Assembly: GCA_034435395.1 (NCBI GenBank)
Contig: DAOTXK010000431.1
Location: forward strand, 1 to 11,767
Direction of reading: 5' to 3'
Origin: DAOTXK01 sp034435395
GTDB lineage: Bacteria > Chloroflexota > Anaerolineae > Aggregatilineales > Ch27
DNA: 11,767 nucleotides
Part shown: one piece after another, positions 1 through 6,744 of the stretch
How positions within the stretch are numbered: the stretch's first letter is position 1
Layout of the letters: the number at the start of each line of letters is the position of its first letter
The notes under the pieces: generated by a model
The model's input: only the letters and a program-made list of their open reading frames with translations
Database searches by the model: none
Told to the model about the DNA's origin: nothing
Program-made: the position numbers and the translations under genes

Positions 1-1417
1 GGTCGCCCTGGTCCGCGCCGACGGCGGCATCTTGCCCGGCCAGCCAGTCCATTTCGTCTGGTTGGGGGGCCGCTTCCAGGGCAGCGGCCTGCACCTCCGC
101 GAACCAGTCCGGCGTGGACGGGGTCTCCGCGAAGCCTTCTGGCTCCGGTGGGGGGGCAGGCTCAGGGGGGAAGGGCGCTTCGAGGTCGGCCAGCCAATCC
201 TCCTCAGCCGGGATTTCTGGGGAGGGAGCTGCCGATGTCGCGGCGAGTTCCTCCATCCAGTCAGCGGCGAGGGGCGGGACCTCGGCCCCTTCCGGTGGCT
301 CTGGGGCGGCTTCGTCGGGCAGCAGGAGACTGTCCAGCGCCTGGTTGATGCTGGCCCAGTCATCGGCGGCTGGCGGCGTGGTTTCAGGGGGTTCTTCAGG
401 CAACCAATCCGCTGGCAGGGGCTGGACCTCCGCCGGCGGCGACATGGCCGCCTGCTGGATTTCGGCCATCCAGTCGGGCGCAGCCTGGCCGGTATCGATC
501 ATATTGAAGTTGAGCGCTTCCTCGACGCTGAGGCGCTGCTCCTCTGGCGAGGGTCCCCCAGCCAGCGAGATATCCTGAGGGCGCTGGAGGGCCTCGCCGA
601 TGTCGCGCATCCAGTCGGGGGTCTCCGCCGCCAGTATGCGGGCCTCCGCCTGATCCCAGTCCAGGCGCGGCAGGGTGAAGGGATCGGCTTCCAGCGGAGC
701 CTGGTCGCTGACCAGTCGCAGCGCCAGGTAAGGGGCCAGTTCCTCCAGGCGGGCCAGGAAAACCTGGGCATCGGAAGGGCGGTTGTGCTGGAGCCACAAC
801 TCGGCCAGGATACGGTTGGCGCCCAGGCAATAGGGCAGCCCCTTCACCACCTCCGTGGCGACTTCCGCCGCCTCCACCGGGTGGCTGCTTTCCCACAAGG
901 CTTCGGCCAGCAGCAGGCGCAGATCATAACGTTGGGGGTGCGCGGCCAGGGCGTGTTGCAGCTCGATGACGGCTTTTTCGTAGAGGCCGCTCTGCACATA
1001 ACGACGGGCCAGCGCGCCGCGCGTCAGTTGTAGCTTGCTGTAGTCGCCTTCCTGGTAGCGGCTGTATAACTCGCGCAGGCCGCTCTGGATGGCCGGGTTA
1101 TTGGGCTGCTGCTCGAAGGCGCGTTCCATGTGCCAGATGGCTCGCGGCCAGTCCCGCCGGTCTTTGTACACCTCGCTCATGCCGGCGTGGGCGTACAGAT
1201 CGTCCGGGGCGGCGCTCAAAATACGCAGGAACACGTCCCCGGCTTCGGCATAACGGGACTTGGCCAGCAGCGCTTTACCCAGGTAACGGTAGGTATCAAC
1301 GTTCTTGGGGTAATATTGCAGGATATGGCGGCAGTGCCCGATGACCTCCTCAAGCGCTTCGTGATCGACGAGGTTGTCAAGTTCCCGGTGGTACTGCCGC
1401 AGGCTGATATCTGCCAT
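1..1417 (-). CDS. TPR protein with repeated D-W-(M/L) motifs in an acidic tail, partial (C-terminus beyond the left edge)
   Basis: The frame reads leftward from ATG at 1417 with no stop to the window edge, giving 472 visible residues. An in-frame TAG 48 bases upstream and the absence of other ATG/GTG/TTG codons after it fix the start; no good ribosome binding site is visible. Residues 1 to about 235 are helical and TPR-like: paired helices with motifs such as Y-L-G-K-A-L-L-A-K-S-R-Y-A-E-A near 45-59 and Y-V-Q-S-G-L-Y-E-K-A-V near 140-150. From about 250 onward the protein becomes rich in Pro, Ala and Glu. It carries D-W motifs at W254, W269, W315, W338, W354, W387, W408, W438 and W458, several followed by a hydrophobic residue and a short acidic/hydrophobic stretch. 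No signal peptide is seen, so it is probably cytoplasmic. TPR domains are protein-binding scaffolds; the partner is unknown. The tail suggests a multivalent, disordered binding region (inference). Confidence 0.88.
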   Translation of the reverse strand, partial: MADISLRQYHRELDNLVDHEALEEVIGHCRHILQYYPKNVDTYRYLGKALLAKSRYAEAGDVFLRILSAAPDDLYAHAGMSEVYKDRRDWPRAIWHMERAFEQQPNNPAIQSGLRELYSRYQEGDYSKLQLTRGALARRYVQSGLYEKAVIELQHALAAHPQRYDLRLLLAEALWESSHPVEAAEVATEVVKGLPYCLGANRILAELWLQHNRPSDAQVFLARLEELAPYLALRLVSDQAPLEADPFTLPRLDWDQAEARILAAETPDWMRDIGEALQRPQDISLAGGPSPEEQRLSVEEALNFNMIDTGQAAPDWMAEIQQAAMSPPAEVQPLPADWLPEEPPETTPPAADDWASINQALDSLLLPDEAAPEPPEGAEVPPLAADWMEELAATSAAPSPEIPAEEDWLADLEAPFPPEPAPPPEPEGFAETPSTPDWFAEVQAAALEAAPQPDEMDWLAGQDAAVGADQGD

Positions 1418-1456
1418 AATTTTACTGCCGGTCAGTTTGCCAATGCCCTTAAATTG

Positions 1457-1485
1457 ATTATCCTATGCCTTGGCTCAAAGCGCAA
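1457..1485 (-). promoter_or_regulatory. Candidate sigma-70-type promoter for the TPR gene
   Basis: Read on the minus strand there is TTGCGC (1480-1485), a 17-base spacer, then GATAAT (1457-1462). The -10 matches the consensus at five of six positions, while the -35 keeps only TTG. The -10 lies about 40 bases upstream of the ATG at 1417, leaving room for a short leader. The surrounding 1418-1571 gap is noticeably more AT-rich than the genes, and I see no terminator hairpin for the upstream hydrolase gene there. Confidence 0.4.
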
Positions 1486-1571
1486 GATGGATAAAACGTT
1501 GTTGTGTCTCAAAGCCGTGAGTGTTTCGTTTTGAATCGGCTAGTCTTTGGTTCGTGTCGCCGTCGGCCCCT

Positions 1572-2621
1572 TCACGCCAGGTGATGAATGTCCCGGACCT
1601 GCGCCAGCAGGCGGTTGATGGGCGGCAGGCGGTCGCGCTGGCGGGCCGCTGACTCCGGCAACCCCAGCGGATCGCTGACCGTCCCCTCTTCCAGCAGGGC
1701 ATAGACGATGTTCAGCACGGCGTGCGGCAGGGCTGGCAGGCTGTAGCCCCCTTCCAGGATAAACACGACCCGGCCCTGGCAGAGTTCTCCGGCCATGCGG
1801 ACCAGCATATCGGTCAGGTGTCGATAGCCGGACAGGGTGAGCGTCATCCGGCCCAGTGGATCGTCCCAGTGCGCGTCAAACCCGGCGGAGATCAGCATCA
1901 GCTCCGGCTGGAAACGCCGGGCGGCCGGCCAGATGACCTGCTCGTAAACCTGGGCGAAGGTCTCGTCGCCGTAGCCGGCGCTCAGCGGCACGTTGATCGT
2001 CGCCCCGCGCCCGTCCCCCTCGCCGATTTCGGCCAGGTCGCCGGTGCCCGGATACCAGGGCCACTGGTGGGTGGAGATGTACAGCACGTCCGGGTCCTGG
2101 TAAAAGATGGCCTGCGTGCCATTACCGTGATGGACATCGTAGTCCACGATCAGAATCCGCTCCACGCCGTGCGCCGCCTGGGCATGCCGCGCCGCCAGCG
2201 AGACATTGGCCAGCAGGCAGAAGCCCATCGCCATGTCCGGCAGGGCGTGATGGCCAGGCGGGCGGGCCGCCACCAGGGCATTGCGCGCTTCCCCCGTCGC
2301 CACCGCGTCCACCGCCCGCAGCGCCGCCCCGGCGGCCAGCCGGGCCACCTCATAAGAGGTCGGGAGGGCGTAGGTATCGCTGCCGAACATGAGGCCCCGC
2401 CCGTTCAGGCTCAGGGAGGCCAGCAGGCTGATGTAGGGGGGGGTGTGCACGCGCAGCAGCTGGTCCTCGCTGGCCGGTTCGGACTTCAGGCAGAGCAGCC
2501 GATCGGTGACGCCCGTCGTCGCCAGCAGCGACTCGATGGCCGACAGCCGTCCCGCATGTTCCGGGTGGCCGGGGAGGTCGTGCTCCGGGGAGCGGTCATG
2601 AGTCACGTAGGCGGTGGTCAT
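1572..2621 (-). CDS. Histone deacetylase-superfamily zinc hydrolase
   Basis: Predicted 349-residue zinc amidohydrolase of the histone deacetylase/acetoin utilization/acetylpolyamine amidohydrolase superfamily. These enzymes remove acetyl groups from lysines, polyamines or related amines. The diagnostic parts are in order: P-G-H-P-E near 17-21, P-P-G-H-H-A with the paired catalytic histidines H124-H125, D-Y-D-V-H-H-G-N-G-T with zinc ligands D162 and H164, H-Q-W-P-W-Y-P-G-T-G near 185-194, A-G-F-D-A-H with zinc ligand D249, and E-G-G-Y with the catalytic tyrosine Y293. All key residues are present and the length is normal, so it should be active. I chose ATG at 2621 because AGGTG lies 9 bases upstream; a GTG at 2633 would add four residues. 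No signal peptide, so cytoplasmic. Substrate cannot be told from sequence: protein lysine, acetylpolyamine or a small amide are all possible. It is followed after about 150 bases by the TPR gene on the same strand. Confidence 0.93.
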   Translation of the reverse strand: MTTAYVTHDRSPEHDLPGHPEHAGRLSAIESLLATTGVTDRLLCLKSEPASEDQLLRVHTPPYISLLASLSLNGRGLMFGSDTYALPTSYEVARLAAGAALRAVDAVATGEARNALVAARPPGHHALPDMAMGFCLLANVSLAARHAQAAHGVERILIVDYDVHHGNGTQAIFYQDPDVLYISTHQWPWYPGTGDLAEIGEGDGRGATINVPLSAGYGDETFAQVYEQVIWPAARRFQPELMLISAGFDAHWDDPLGRMTLTLSGYRHLTDMLVRMAGELCQGRVVFILEGGYSLPALPHAVLNIVYALLEEGTVSDPLGLPESAARQRDRLPPINRLLAQVRDIHHLA

Positions 2622-2642
2622 CGGATGCGGCACCTGGCCCGG

Positions 2643-2659
2643 GTCTGGCGAGGCCAGAC
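2643..2659. repeat. Perfect 7-bp hairpin upstream of the deacetylase-like gene
   Basis: GTCTGGC (2643-2649) and GCCAGAC (2653-2659) form a perfect stem with a GAG loop. It lies in the gap between the ABC-2-like gene and the hydrolase gene, about 20 bases before the hydrolase start on the minus strand. There is no T-run after it on either strand, so it is not a classic intrinsic terminator. It may be a leader structure near the ribosome binding site or a weak processing/termination site. Confidence 0.4.
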
Positions 2660-2810
2660 GCCCGGCAGAAGGTTAACGTTTTGTAACAGTATTGTGGCAG
2701 ATGTGTGGACTTACCGCAAGTGGCGGGCGGCGCATTGAGATGCGACGCCGCGTCGTCGGCATCCATGCCGCCGCTACTTCCCCGCGCCGTTACGGGCGAT
2801 GCAATGCCGC

Positions 2811-3728
2811 TCACAGGCGTTCCGCCCGCCAGCAGACCAGCTTCACTATCCCGACCAGCGCGGCCACCTGGGCGGCGACGGTCAGCCCGCCGAGGATCAG
2901 CGGTCGAATCAGACTGTCGGGAGCCGCCAGCATGGCCCAGCCCGGCGATCCGCCGATGGCCGCCAGCAGGACGACCTCCAGCGGGTGCAGGGGCTGCTCC
3001 ACAACGACGCCCGCCAGTGCCAGGGTCAGGGCATAGGCCAGCAGGGTGAGGGCGACCCGCAGCCCGAACGCCCCGACGTAGGCGGCGGCCCGCTGGCGGG
3101 TCAGCGTGGAGGCCAGCCCCCCCAGCGCGGCGTTGGTCAGGAAGTCCAGCAGCGCGGCCAGGATGGTCAGCCCCATCATCAGAACGCCCAACAACAGCGT
3201 GCCCGCCGGAGGCAGGGTCTCGGTCGGCAGCAGATTGGGTTGTTCCAGCGTCGCGCCGTTGAAGGAGACGTACACGGTGGCGACGTTGGTGAGCAACGCC
3301 CAGCCGACGGCCATCAGCGCCACCAGAACGGCCTGCCCGGCCAGGATGAAGCCCAACAACGGCGACAGGCGGTAGACGACGGCGCTGAGTTTGGCCAGCA
3401 CGATCTCGCGGACGCTGTAGGGCGTGGCCCGCAGCATGGCCCAGCGGCCAGCGCTGATCTCCTGGACGATGATAGGCGCCGCCCAGATCAGTGGCAGCCA
3501 GCCCAGCGGGGCCAGCAGCAGTTGCCAGGGCAGGCCCCCGCAGGCACACCCGCACGGGGCGACGATCAGCGCCAGCAGGACCATGCGGGTCACGGTGGTC
3601 CGCAGGGGAGCCCCTTTGGCGCTGAAAAACGGCGGCAGCAGGCGCAGTTCGCGGGCCACCAGCGGATGATCGTGCCGCGCCCAGGGAGGGAGCCGCCGGT
3701 GCGGAAAAGGGAATCTTGGGTCGGTCAT
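2811..3728 (-). CDS. ABC-2-type permease-like membrane protein
   Basis: About 305 residues with roughly six hydrophobic segments (near 48-65, 68-88, 122-146, 176-198, 222-243, 275-298). The stretch Q89-E90-I-S-A-G-R-W-A-M-L-R-A-T-P-Y-S-V-R-E-I-V-L-A-K at 89-113 resembles the cytosolic loop of ABC-2 membrane subunits, where a charged turn is followed by L-x-A-T-P and a second helix. Such subunits pair with an ATP-binding protein to export drugs, polysaccharides or other molecules. No ATPase gene lies beside it here, so the partner is either elsewhere or absent. The N-terminal H-P-L-V-A-R-E-L-R (21-29) is also typical of these permeases. A cluster C59-x-C61-x-C63 at the end of the first hydrophobic segment is unusual. 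The start is uncertain: ATG at 3728 has only a weak GGA upstream, and GTG at 3755 is an in-frame alternative adding nine residues. Family assignment is moderate; substrate unknown. Confidence 0.75.
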   Translation of the reverse strand: MTDPRFPFPHRRLPPWARHDHPLVARELRLLPPFFSAKGAPLRTTVTRMVLLALIVAPCGCACGGLPWQLLLAPLGWLPLIWAAPIIVQEISAGRWAMLRATPYSVREIVLAKLSAVVYRLSPLLGFILAGQAVLVALMAVGWALLTNVATVYVSFNGATLEQPNLLPTETLPPAGTLLLGVLMMGLTILAALLDFLTNAALGGLASTLTRQRAAAYVGAFGLRVALTLLAYALTLALAGVVVEQPLHPLEVVLLAAIGGSPGWAMLAAPDSLIRPLILGGLTVAAQVAALVGIVKLVCWRAERL

Positions 3729-3878
3729 GGGCAGTTCCGAACCAGTGATCGCCACCGGGCATAACCGTACACCATCTTGGCCCCGGAGGGCCAGCGCTCC
3801 CTCCTTCCGGGTGCATTTCAGTTTGAGGGCGAGTGTACGGCAGCGGACGCAGGGCCGTCGCCGCCCGGGGTTCTTGGT

Positions 3879-3929
3879 AAGCCCGCTAAAGGGGCTATTA
3901 GCGCCGATCCCAGCCCCTTCAGCGGGCTT
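3879..3929. repeat. Long inverted repeat with 18-bp arms
   Basis: The arms AAGCCCGCTAAAGGGGCT (3879-3896) and AGCCCCTTCAGCGGGCTT (3912-3929) are complementary at 17 of 18 positions around a 15-base loop. The single mismatch is A3888 with C3920 on the plus strand. On the minus strand the same pair is U with G, an allowed wobble, so the hairpin is uninterrupted as leftward RNA. It lies about 150 bases upstream of the leftward ABC-2-like gene and about 75 bases upstream of the -35 of the LacI gene. No T-run follows in either direction. It could be a leader hairpin, a remnant of a small repeat element, or a structure insulating the two divergent units. Confidence 0.8.
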
Positions 3930-4002
3930 GACAGCTCAGCCGGCGCTTTGAGCCGCTGGCGAGGTCCCCTCTCCCCTCAAGCCAGCGCGCCACACCAAAT
4001 CT

Positions 4003-4031
4003 TTGACAACGAGTCGAACCTGTGGTATGCT
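4003..4031 (+). promoter_or_regulatory. Strong sigma-70-type promoter of the LacI-family gene
   Basis: TTGACA (4003-4008) is a perfect -35 box. After exactly 17 bases comes TATGCT (4026-4031), a four-of-six -10 box preceded by TGG, giving an extended -10 (TGn). Transcription would begin near 4038, about 45 bases before the ATG at 4085. The predicted start falls inside the first GTTAAC hexamer of the operator cluster, which is where a repressor would act. Among the promoters considered in this window it is the clearest. Confidence 0.8.
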
Positions 4032-4068
4032 GTTAACGATCACGGGAGCGTTAACGGGAACGTTAACG
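4032..4068 (+). promoter_or_regulatory. GTTAAC hexamer cluster, probable LacI-family operator array
   Basis: Starting at 4032 the sequence can be divided into consecutive hexamers: GTTAAC, GATCAC, GGGAGC, GTTAAC, GGGAAC, GTTAAC, then GGGCCG. Three are identical (4032-4037, 4050-4055, 4062-4067) and the others follow G-x-x-x-x-C loosely. Every hexamer junction is C|G, and LacI-family operators commonly have a central CG. A 12-bp site of the form GTTAAC|GTTAAC is approximated at 4032-4043 (10 of 12) and at 4050-4061 (10 of 12). The array starts one base after the -10 and extends over the likely transcription start, fitting autorepression by the adjacent LacI protein. The assignment of this repressor to these sites is inference. 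Confidence 0.65.
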
Positions 4069-4084
4069 GGCCGGAGTCTGAGCC

Positions 4085-5107
4085 ATGCCCAAACGAGTGA
4101 CCATCCAGGATGTCGCCAGCCGGGCGGGGGTCTCCAATCAGACGGTGTCGCGGGTGATCAATCACCGTCCGGATGTGGCCGATGAGACCCGCCGTCGGGT
4201 CTGGCAGGTCATCCAGGAGCTGGGATACCGGCCCAGCGCCATCGCGCGCGGGCTGATCTCCAACCGGACGTATACGCTGGGGCTGGTCACCAGCGATTTT
4301 GCCGATAGCTTTTTCATCCAGGTGATCGTGGGGGCGGAGGCGGAAGCCCGGAAGCACGGCTACTTCTTCATGCTGTGCAGCACCGAACGCAACCCGGCTG
4401 ATGAGCCGGAGTACCTGAGGCTGCTGACCGAGCGGCATGTGGACGGCGTCCTGTTCGCCCGGCCCAGCACCGAACAGGAGTCCGATCATATCGTCTGGTT
4501 GATCCAGCAGGAAGTGCCCCTGGTCACCACGGCGTATCACGGCACCAACCGCCAGTGGACGGTGGTGGATGTTGATAATGTGGATGGCGGCTGCCAGGCC
4601 ACCCGGTGCCTGATCGAGGCCGGGCATGACCAGATCGGCATGATCGGCGGGCCGCCGGGCTGGAAGTCGGTGCACGACCGGCGGGAGGGCTACCGGCAGG
4701 CCCTGGCGAGCGCCGGCCTCCCCTTCAACCCCGCCTACCTGGTCTACGGGGACTGGTCCCACCGCAGCGGCTACGAAGCCATGCAACGGCTGTTGCGGCA
4801 GGCCCCCCACCTCACCGCCGCCTTTGTCCAGAATGACCGGATGGCTATCGGCGCGATGCGGGCCTTGCGCGAGGCTGGCCGCCGAATCCCCGACGATTTT
4901 TCCGTGGTCGGATACGACGACGTGCCGGAAGCCGCTTACAGCGCCCCACCCCTGACGACGATCCGCCAGCCGATGCAAGAAGTCGGTCAGATCGCCACCC
5001 GCCTGCTCATCCAGGCCATCGATCACCCCGACGTGGAGAAAAAAGAGGTCCTGCTGAAGCCAGAGCTGGTGCGCCGCGAATCATGTGTCAGCCGGAGGGG
5101 GGAGTGA
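4085..5107 (+). CDS. LacI-family transcriptional regulator
   Basis: A 340-residue LacI/GalR-family repressor of normal length. The N-terminal helix-turn-helix is T6-I-Q-D-V-A-S-R-A-G-V-S-N-Q-T-V-S-R-V-I-N26, with the recognition helix starting at N18-Q19. The hinge helix follows (Y48-R-P-S-A-I-A-R-G-L57), where the leucine normally wedges into the minor groove of the operator centre. From about residue 62 comes the periplasmic-binding-protein-like effector domain, including D127-G-V-L-F-A near the middle and D-F-S-V-V-G-Y-D-D-V-P near 297-307, a hallmark of the family. The start ATG at 4085 has GGAG 8 bases upstream (4073-4076). It should bind a sugar, most likely one handled by the downstream transport and glycosidase genes. 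The GTTAAC cluster in its own promoter points to autoregulation. It lies 204 bases before the binding-protein gene on the same strand and may be co-transcribed with it or act on a second promoter. Confidence 0.96.
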   Translation: MPKRVTIQDVASRAGVSNQTVSRVINHRPDVADETRRRVWQVIQELGYRPSAIARGLISNRTYTLGLVTSDFADSFFIQVIVGAEAEARKHGYFFMLCSTERNPADEPEYLRLLTERHVDGVLFARPSTEQESDHIVWLIQQEVPLVTTAYHGTNRQWTVVDVDNVDGGCQATRCLIEAGHDQIGMIGGPPGWKSVHDRREGYRQALASAGLPFNPAYLVYGDWSHRSGYEAMQRLLRQAPHLTAAFVQNDRMAIGAMRALREAGRRIPDDFSVVGYDDVPEAAYSAPPLTTIRQPMQEVGQIATRLLIQAIDHPDVEKKEVLLKPELVRRESCVSRRGE

Positions 5108-5172
5108 ACGGAAAGGAGGTGCCCGGCAGCCAACGTCACCCGCCAGGCGCGCGACCAGAGAGAACCCCAGTT

Positions 5173-5202
5173 GTGCCCCGGCACAGGTGCCCCGGCACAG
5201 GT
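5173..5202. repeat. 14-bp tandem repeat with inverted symmetry, upstream of the transport operon
   Basis: GTGCCCCGGCACAG occurs twice in perfect tandem (5173-5186 and 5187-5200), followed by a further GT. Each unit contains the inverted repeat GTGCC / GGCAC around CC. It lies between the LacI gene and the solute-binding-protein gene, about 110 bases before the latter. It could form a hairpin across the two units (terminator- or attenuator-like, with no T-run) or be a paired binding site for a regulator. It differs from the GTTAAC sites upstream. Confidence 0.75.
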
Positions 5203-5283
5203 AGGGATCGCCAACCGTACCCACCGCGATGGAACCGTCCCAGCCCAGCATGTTTCGTTCCCACGCCCGTCCGTTTGCCAGCG

Positions 5284-5308
5284 TATATGCTTGGTTTAGA
5301 GGAGAGGT
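5284..5308 (+). promoter_or_regulatory. Possible -10 element and strong ribosome binding site of the solute-binding-protein gene
   Basis: TATATGCT (5284-5291) contains the same TATGCT as the -10 of the LacI gene, but no credible -35 is found 15-19 bases upstream, so a promoter here is doubtful. The following AGGAGAGG (5300-5307), four bases before the ATG at 5312, is a good ribosome binding site and settles that start. Confidence 0.35.
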
Positions 5309-5311
5309 AGG

Positions 5312-6712
5312 ATGGTTACGAATAAGCACCTCAGTCGCCGCGATTTCCTGAAGACCTCGGCAGCTCTGGCCGCCGGGACATGGCTGTCCGCCCATCTGCC
5401 CGCCGTGGCGGCGCGGGAGGCGACAGCCTTCGGCAGGAAGCTGCCCGTTCAGATGGAAGCGGCCATCGAGTTTATGATCAATACCGGCGAACTGTCAGAG
5501 GACGAAATCGCCCAGTTCGAGGCCGACAACCCGGGGATCACCGTCACCCGCATTGATACGGACCTGGCCTTGTACTACGCCCGCGTGGCCGCCGGCAATT
5601 CCCCCGACATCATGCGCGTCCAGGCCCCCATGGTCCCCCAGATGCTGGCGCGGAACATCCCCATGAATCTGCAGGCCAATTTCGAGACCAGCACGGTCCT
5701 CCAGCCGGACGACCTGGCACCGGCCAACAACTACTACAAAGCCACCGACGCCTTCCACATTGGCGAGGGCGACATCTACGGGATGACCAAAGACTGGTCA
5801 CCGGACCTGACGGTGTGGGTGAACGACCTGATCTTTGAGGAAGCGGGCCTGGACCCGCTGGACGACTCCGAGCCGATGGCCTATGAGGATATCGCCGACC
5901 TGGCCCGGCAGTTGACGGTGGCCGAAGGGGATCGTATCCTGGTCACCGGTTTCGCCTTCCATGATGCCTGGGTCGACCGTTACTGGATGACCTGGCTGCT
6001 CGGCCTGGGCGAGAGTCTGTTCTCGGAAGACTTCACCCAGATCAACCTGGTCAACAACGAGGCGGCCCGCGAGGCGATCCGATGGCACGTGGACCTGGCC
6101 GCCGACAAGGCCACCTTCAGCCCGATCAACCCCAGCGTCAGCTGGCCGGGGATCGATTTTGCCGCGGGCAGCGCCGCCATGGCCCAGTACGGGTTCTGGT
6201 ACAGCGGCGGGCTGCTGTTCTGGATCGAGGATGAAGCGCTGATCCAGGCGCGGGAAGAGGGCAAGTTCCGCATGTTGCCCGCGCCGACGTGGAAAGGCGT
6301 GCGGCTCAGCCCGACCATCACGGCGACCGGCACCATCATCACCGGCACTACCCCCAATCCGGAGGCCGCCTGGCGGGTCTACGAATGGTACAACGGCCAG
6401 GAGCCGGCGGTGGCCCGCGCCCAGAGTGGGTGGGGCGTGCCCGCGCTCAAGTCGATGTTCGACCTGGTGCCGCAAGAGGGCGTTTACCGCGAGCAGGTGT
6501 GGAAGGTCCTGGAGCAGGAGCTCGAATACTCGGGCGCGGTGCTGCCCTTTAACCCCTATCTGCTCGGCGGCGAGCCAGGCGTGGTCGGCAGCTCGTTCCA
6601 GGCCAACTGGGAGCTGGTGCTGACGGGCGACATGGACTTCGACACCATGCTACAGAACATCGAAGACGAGGTCAATTTCGCCATCCTTGACGGGATAGAC
6701 GCTATCGGCTAG
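5312..6712 (+). CDS. Tat-exported extracellular solute-binding protein of a sugar ABC importer
   Basis: A 466-residue binding protein of the family-1 carbohydrate type. The N-terminus has a twin-arginine leader, S8-R-R-D-F-L-K14, a hydrophobic stretch to about residue 30 and a likely cleavage after A31-V-A-A34. No lipobox cysteine is present, so the protein is probably released or held by another means, unlike many such proteins that are lipid-anchored. The body begins with an S-E-D-E-I-A-Q-F-E-A-D-N-P-G-I-T-V segment, the normal first helix-strand of these proteins. Tat export implies folding before secretion. It is the first structural gene of the transport unit; two permease genes follow, with 90 bases between this stop (TAG, 6710-6712) and the first permease. 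The ligand cannot be read from sequence; the glycosidases downstream suggest a beta-1,3-linked oligosaccharide (inference). Confidence 0.93.
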   Translation: MVTNKHLSRRDFLKTSAALAAGTWLSAHLPAVAAREATAFGRKLPVQMEAAIEFMINTGELSEDEIAQFEADNPGITVTRIDTDLALYYARVAAGNSPDIMRVQAPMVPQMLARNIPMNLQANFETSTVLQPDDLAPANNYYKATDAFHIGEGDIYGMTKDWSPDLTVWVNDLIFEEAGLDPLDDSEPMAYEDIADLARQLTVAEGDRILVTGFAFHDAWVDRYWMTWLLGLGESLFSEDFTQINLVNNEAAREAIRWHVDLAADKATFSPINPSVSWPGIDFAAGSAAMAQYGFWYSGGLLFWIEDEALIQAREEGKFRMLPAPTWKGVRLSPTITATGTIITGTTPNPEAAWRVYEWYNGQEPAVARAQSGWGVPALKSMFDLVPQEGVYREQVWKVLEQELEYSGAVLPFNPYLLGGEPGVVGSSFQANWELVLTGDMDFDTMLQNIEDEVNFAILDGIDAIG

Positions 6713-6744
6713 CCTGGGAGTGAGGCCAACGCCTGTCGCTGGAC

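Larger units (their letters stand above)
3729..4084. other. Divergent intergenic region between the ABC-2-like gene and the LacI gene
   Basis: A 356-base stretch between genes read in opposite directions. From left to right it holds a short inverted repeat GGAGGG (3785-3790) / CCCTCC (3799-3804), the 51-base inverted repeat at 3879-3929, and the LacI-gene promoter and hexamer cluster at 4003-4068. No convincing promoter for the leftward ABC-2-like gene could be picked out, and no open frame in it looks protein-like. Confidence 0.7.

Noticed and set aside
32..1033. 333-codon plus-strand open frame at the left edge
   Set aside because: It is antisense to the TPR gene, whose minus-strand frame has helical repeats and a fixed start; the plus frame gives an Arg/Gly-rich product without motifs.
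2596..3816. 406-codon minus-strand frame overlapping the ABC-2-like gene and the hydrolase start
   Set aside because: Low-complexity Gly/Arg/Ala/Pro translation in a different phase from the hydrophobic membrane protein, which is the credible product.
1472..3955. Shared 12-mer GGCTCAAAGCGC at 1472-1483 and its complement at 3944-3955
   Set aside because: A 12-base match between two places is expected by chance in a window of this size when all pairs and both strands are considered.
3928..3956. Second TTGACA at 3928-3933
   Set aside because: It lies at the end of the inverted repeat and has no -10 element at 16-18 bases; the TTGACA at 4003 is far better.
4040..5026. Long open frame antisense to the LacI-family gene
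   Set aside because: It mirrors the codon pattern of a clearly recognisable regulator in GC-rich DNA, and its protein shows no family-like motifs.
5083..5310. 75-codon frame between the LacI and binding-protein genes
   Set aside because: Pro/Arg-rich, starts inside the LacI gene without its own ribosome binding site, and spans the tandem repeat; no sign of a real protein.
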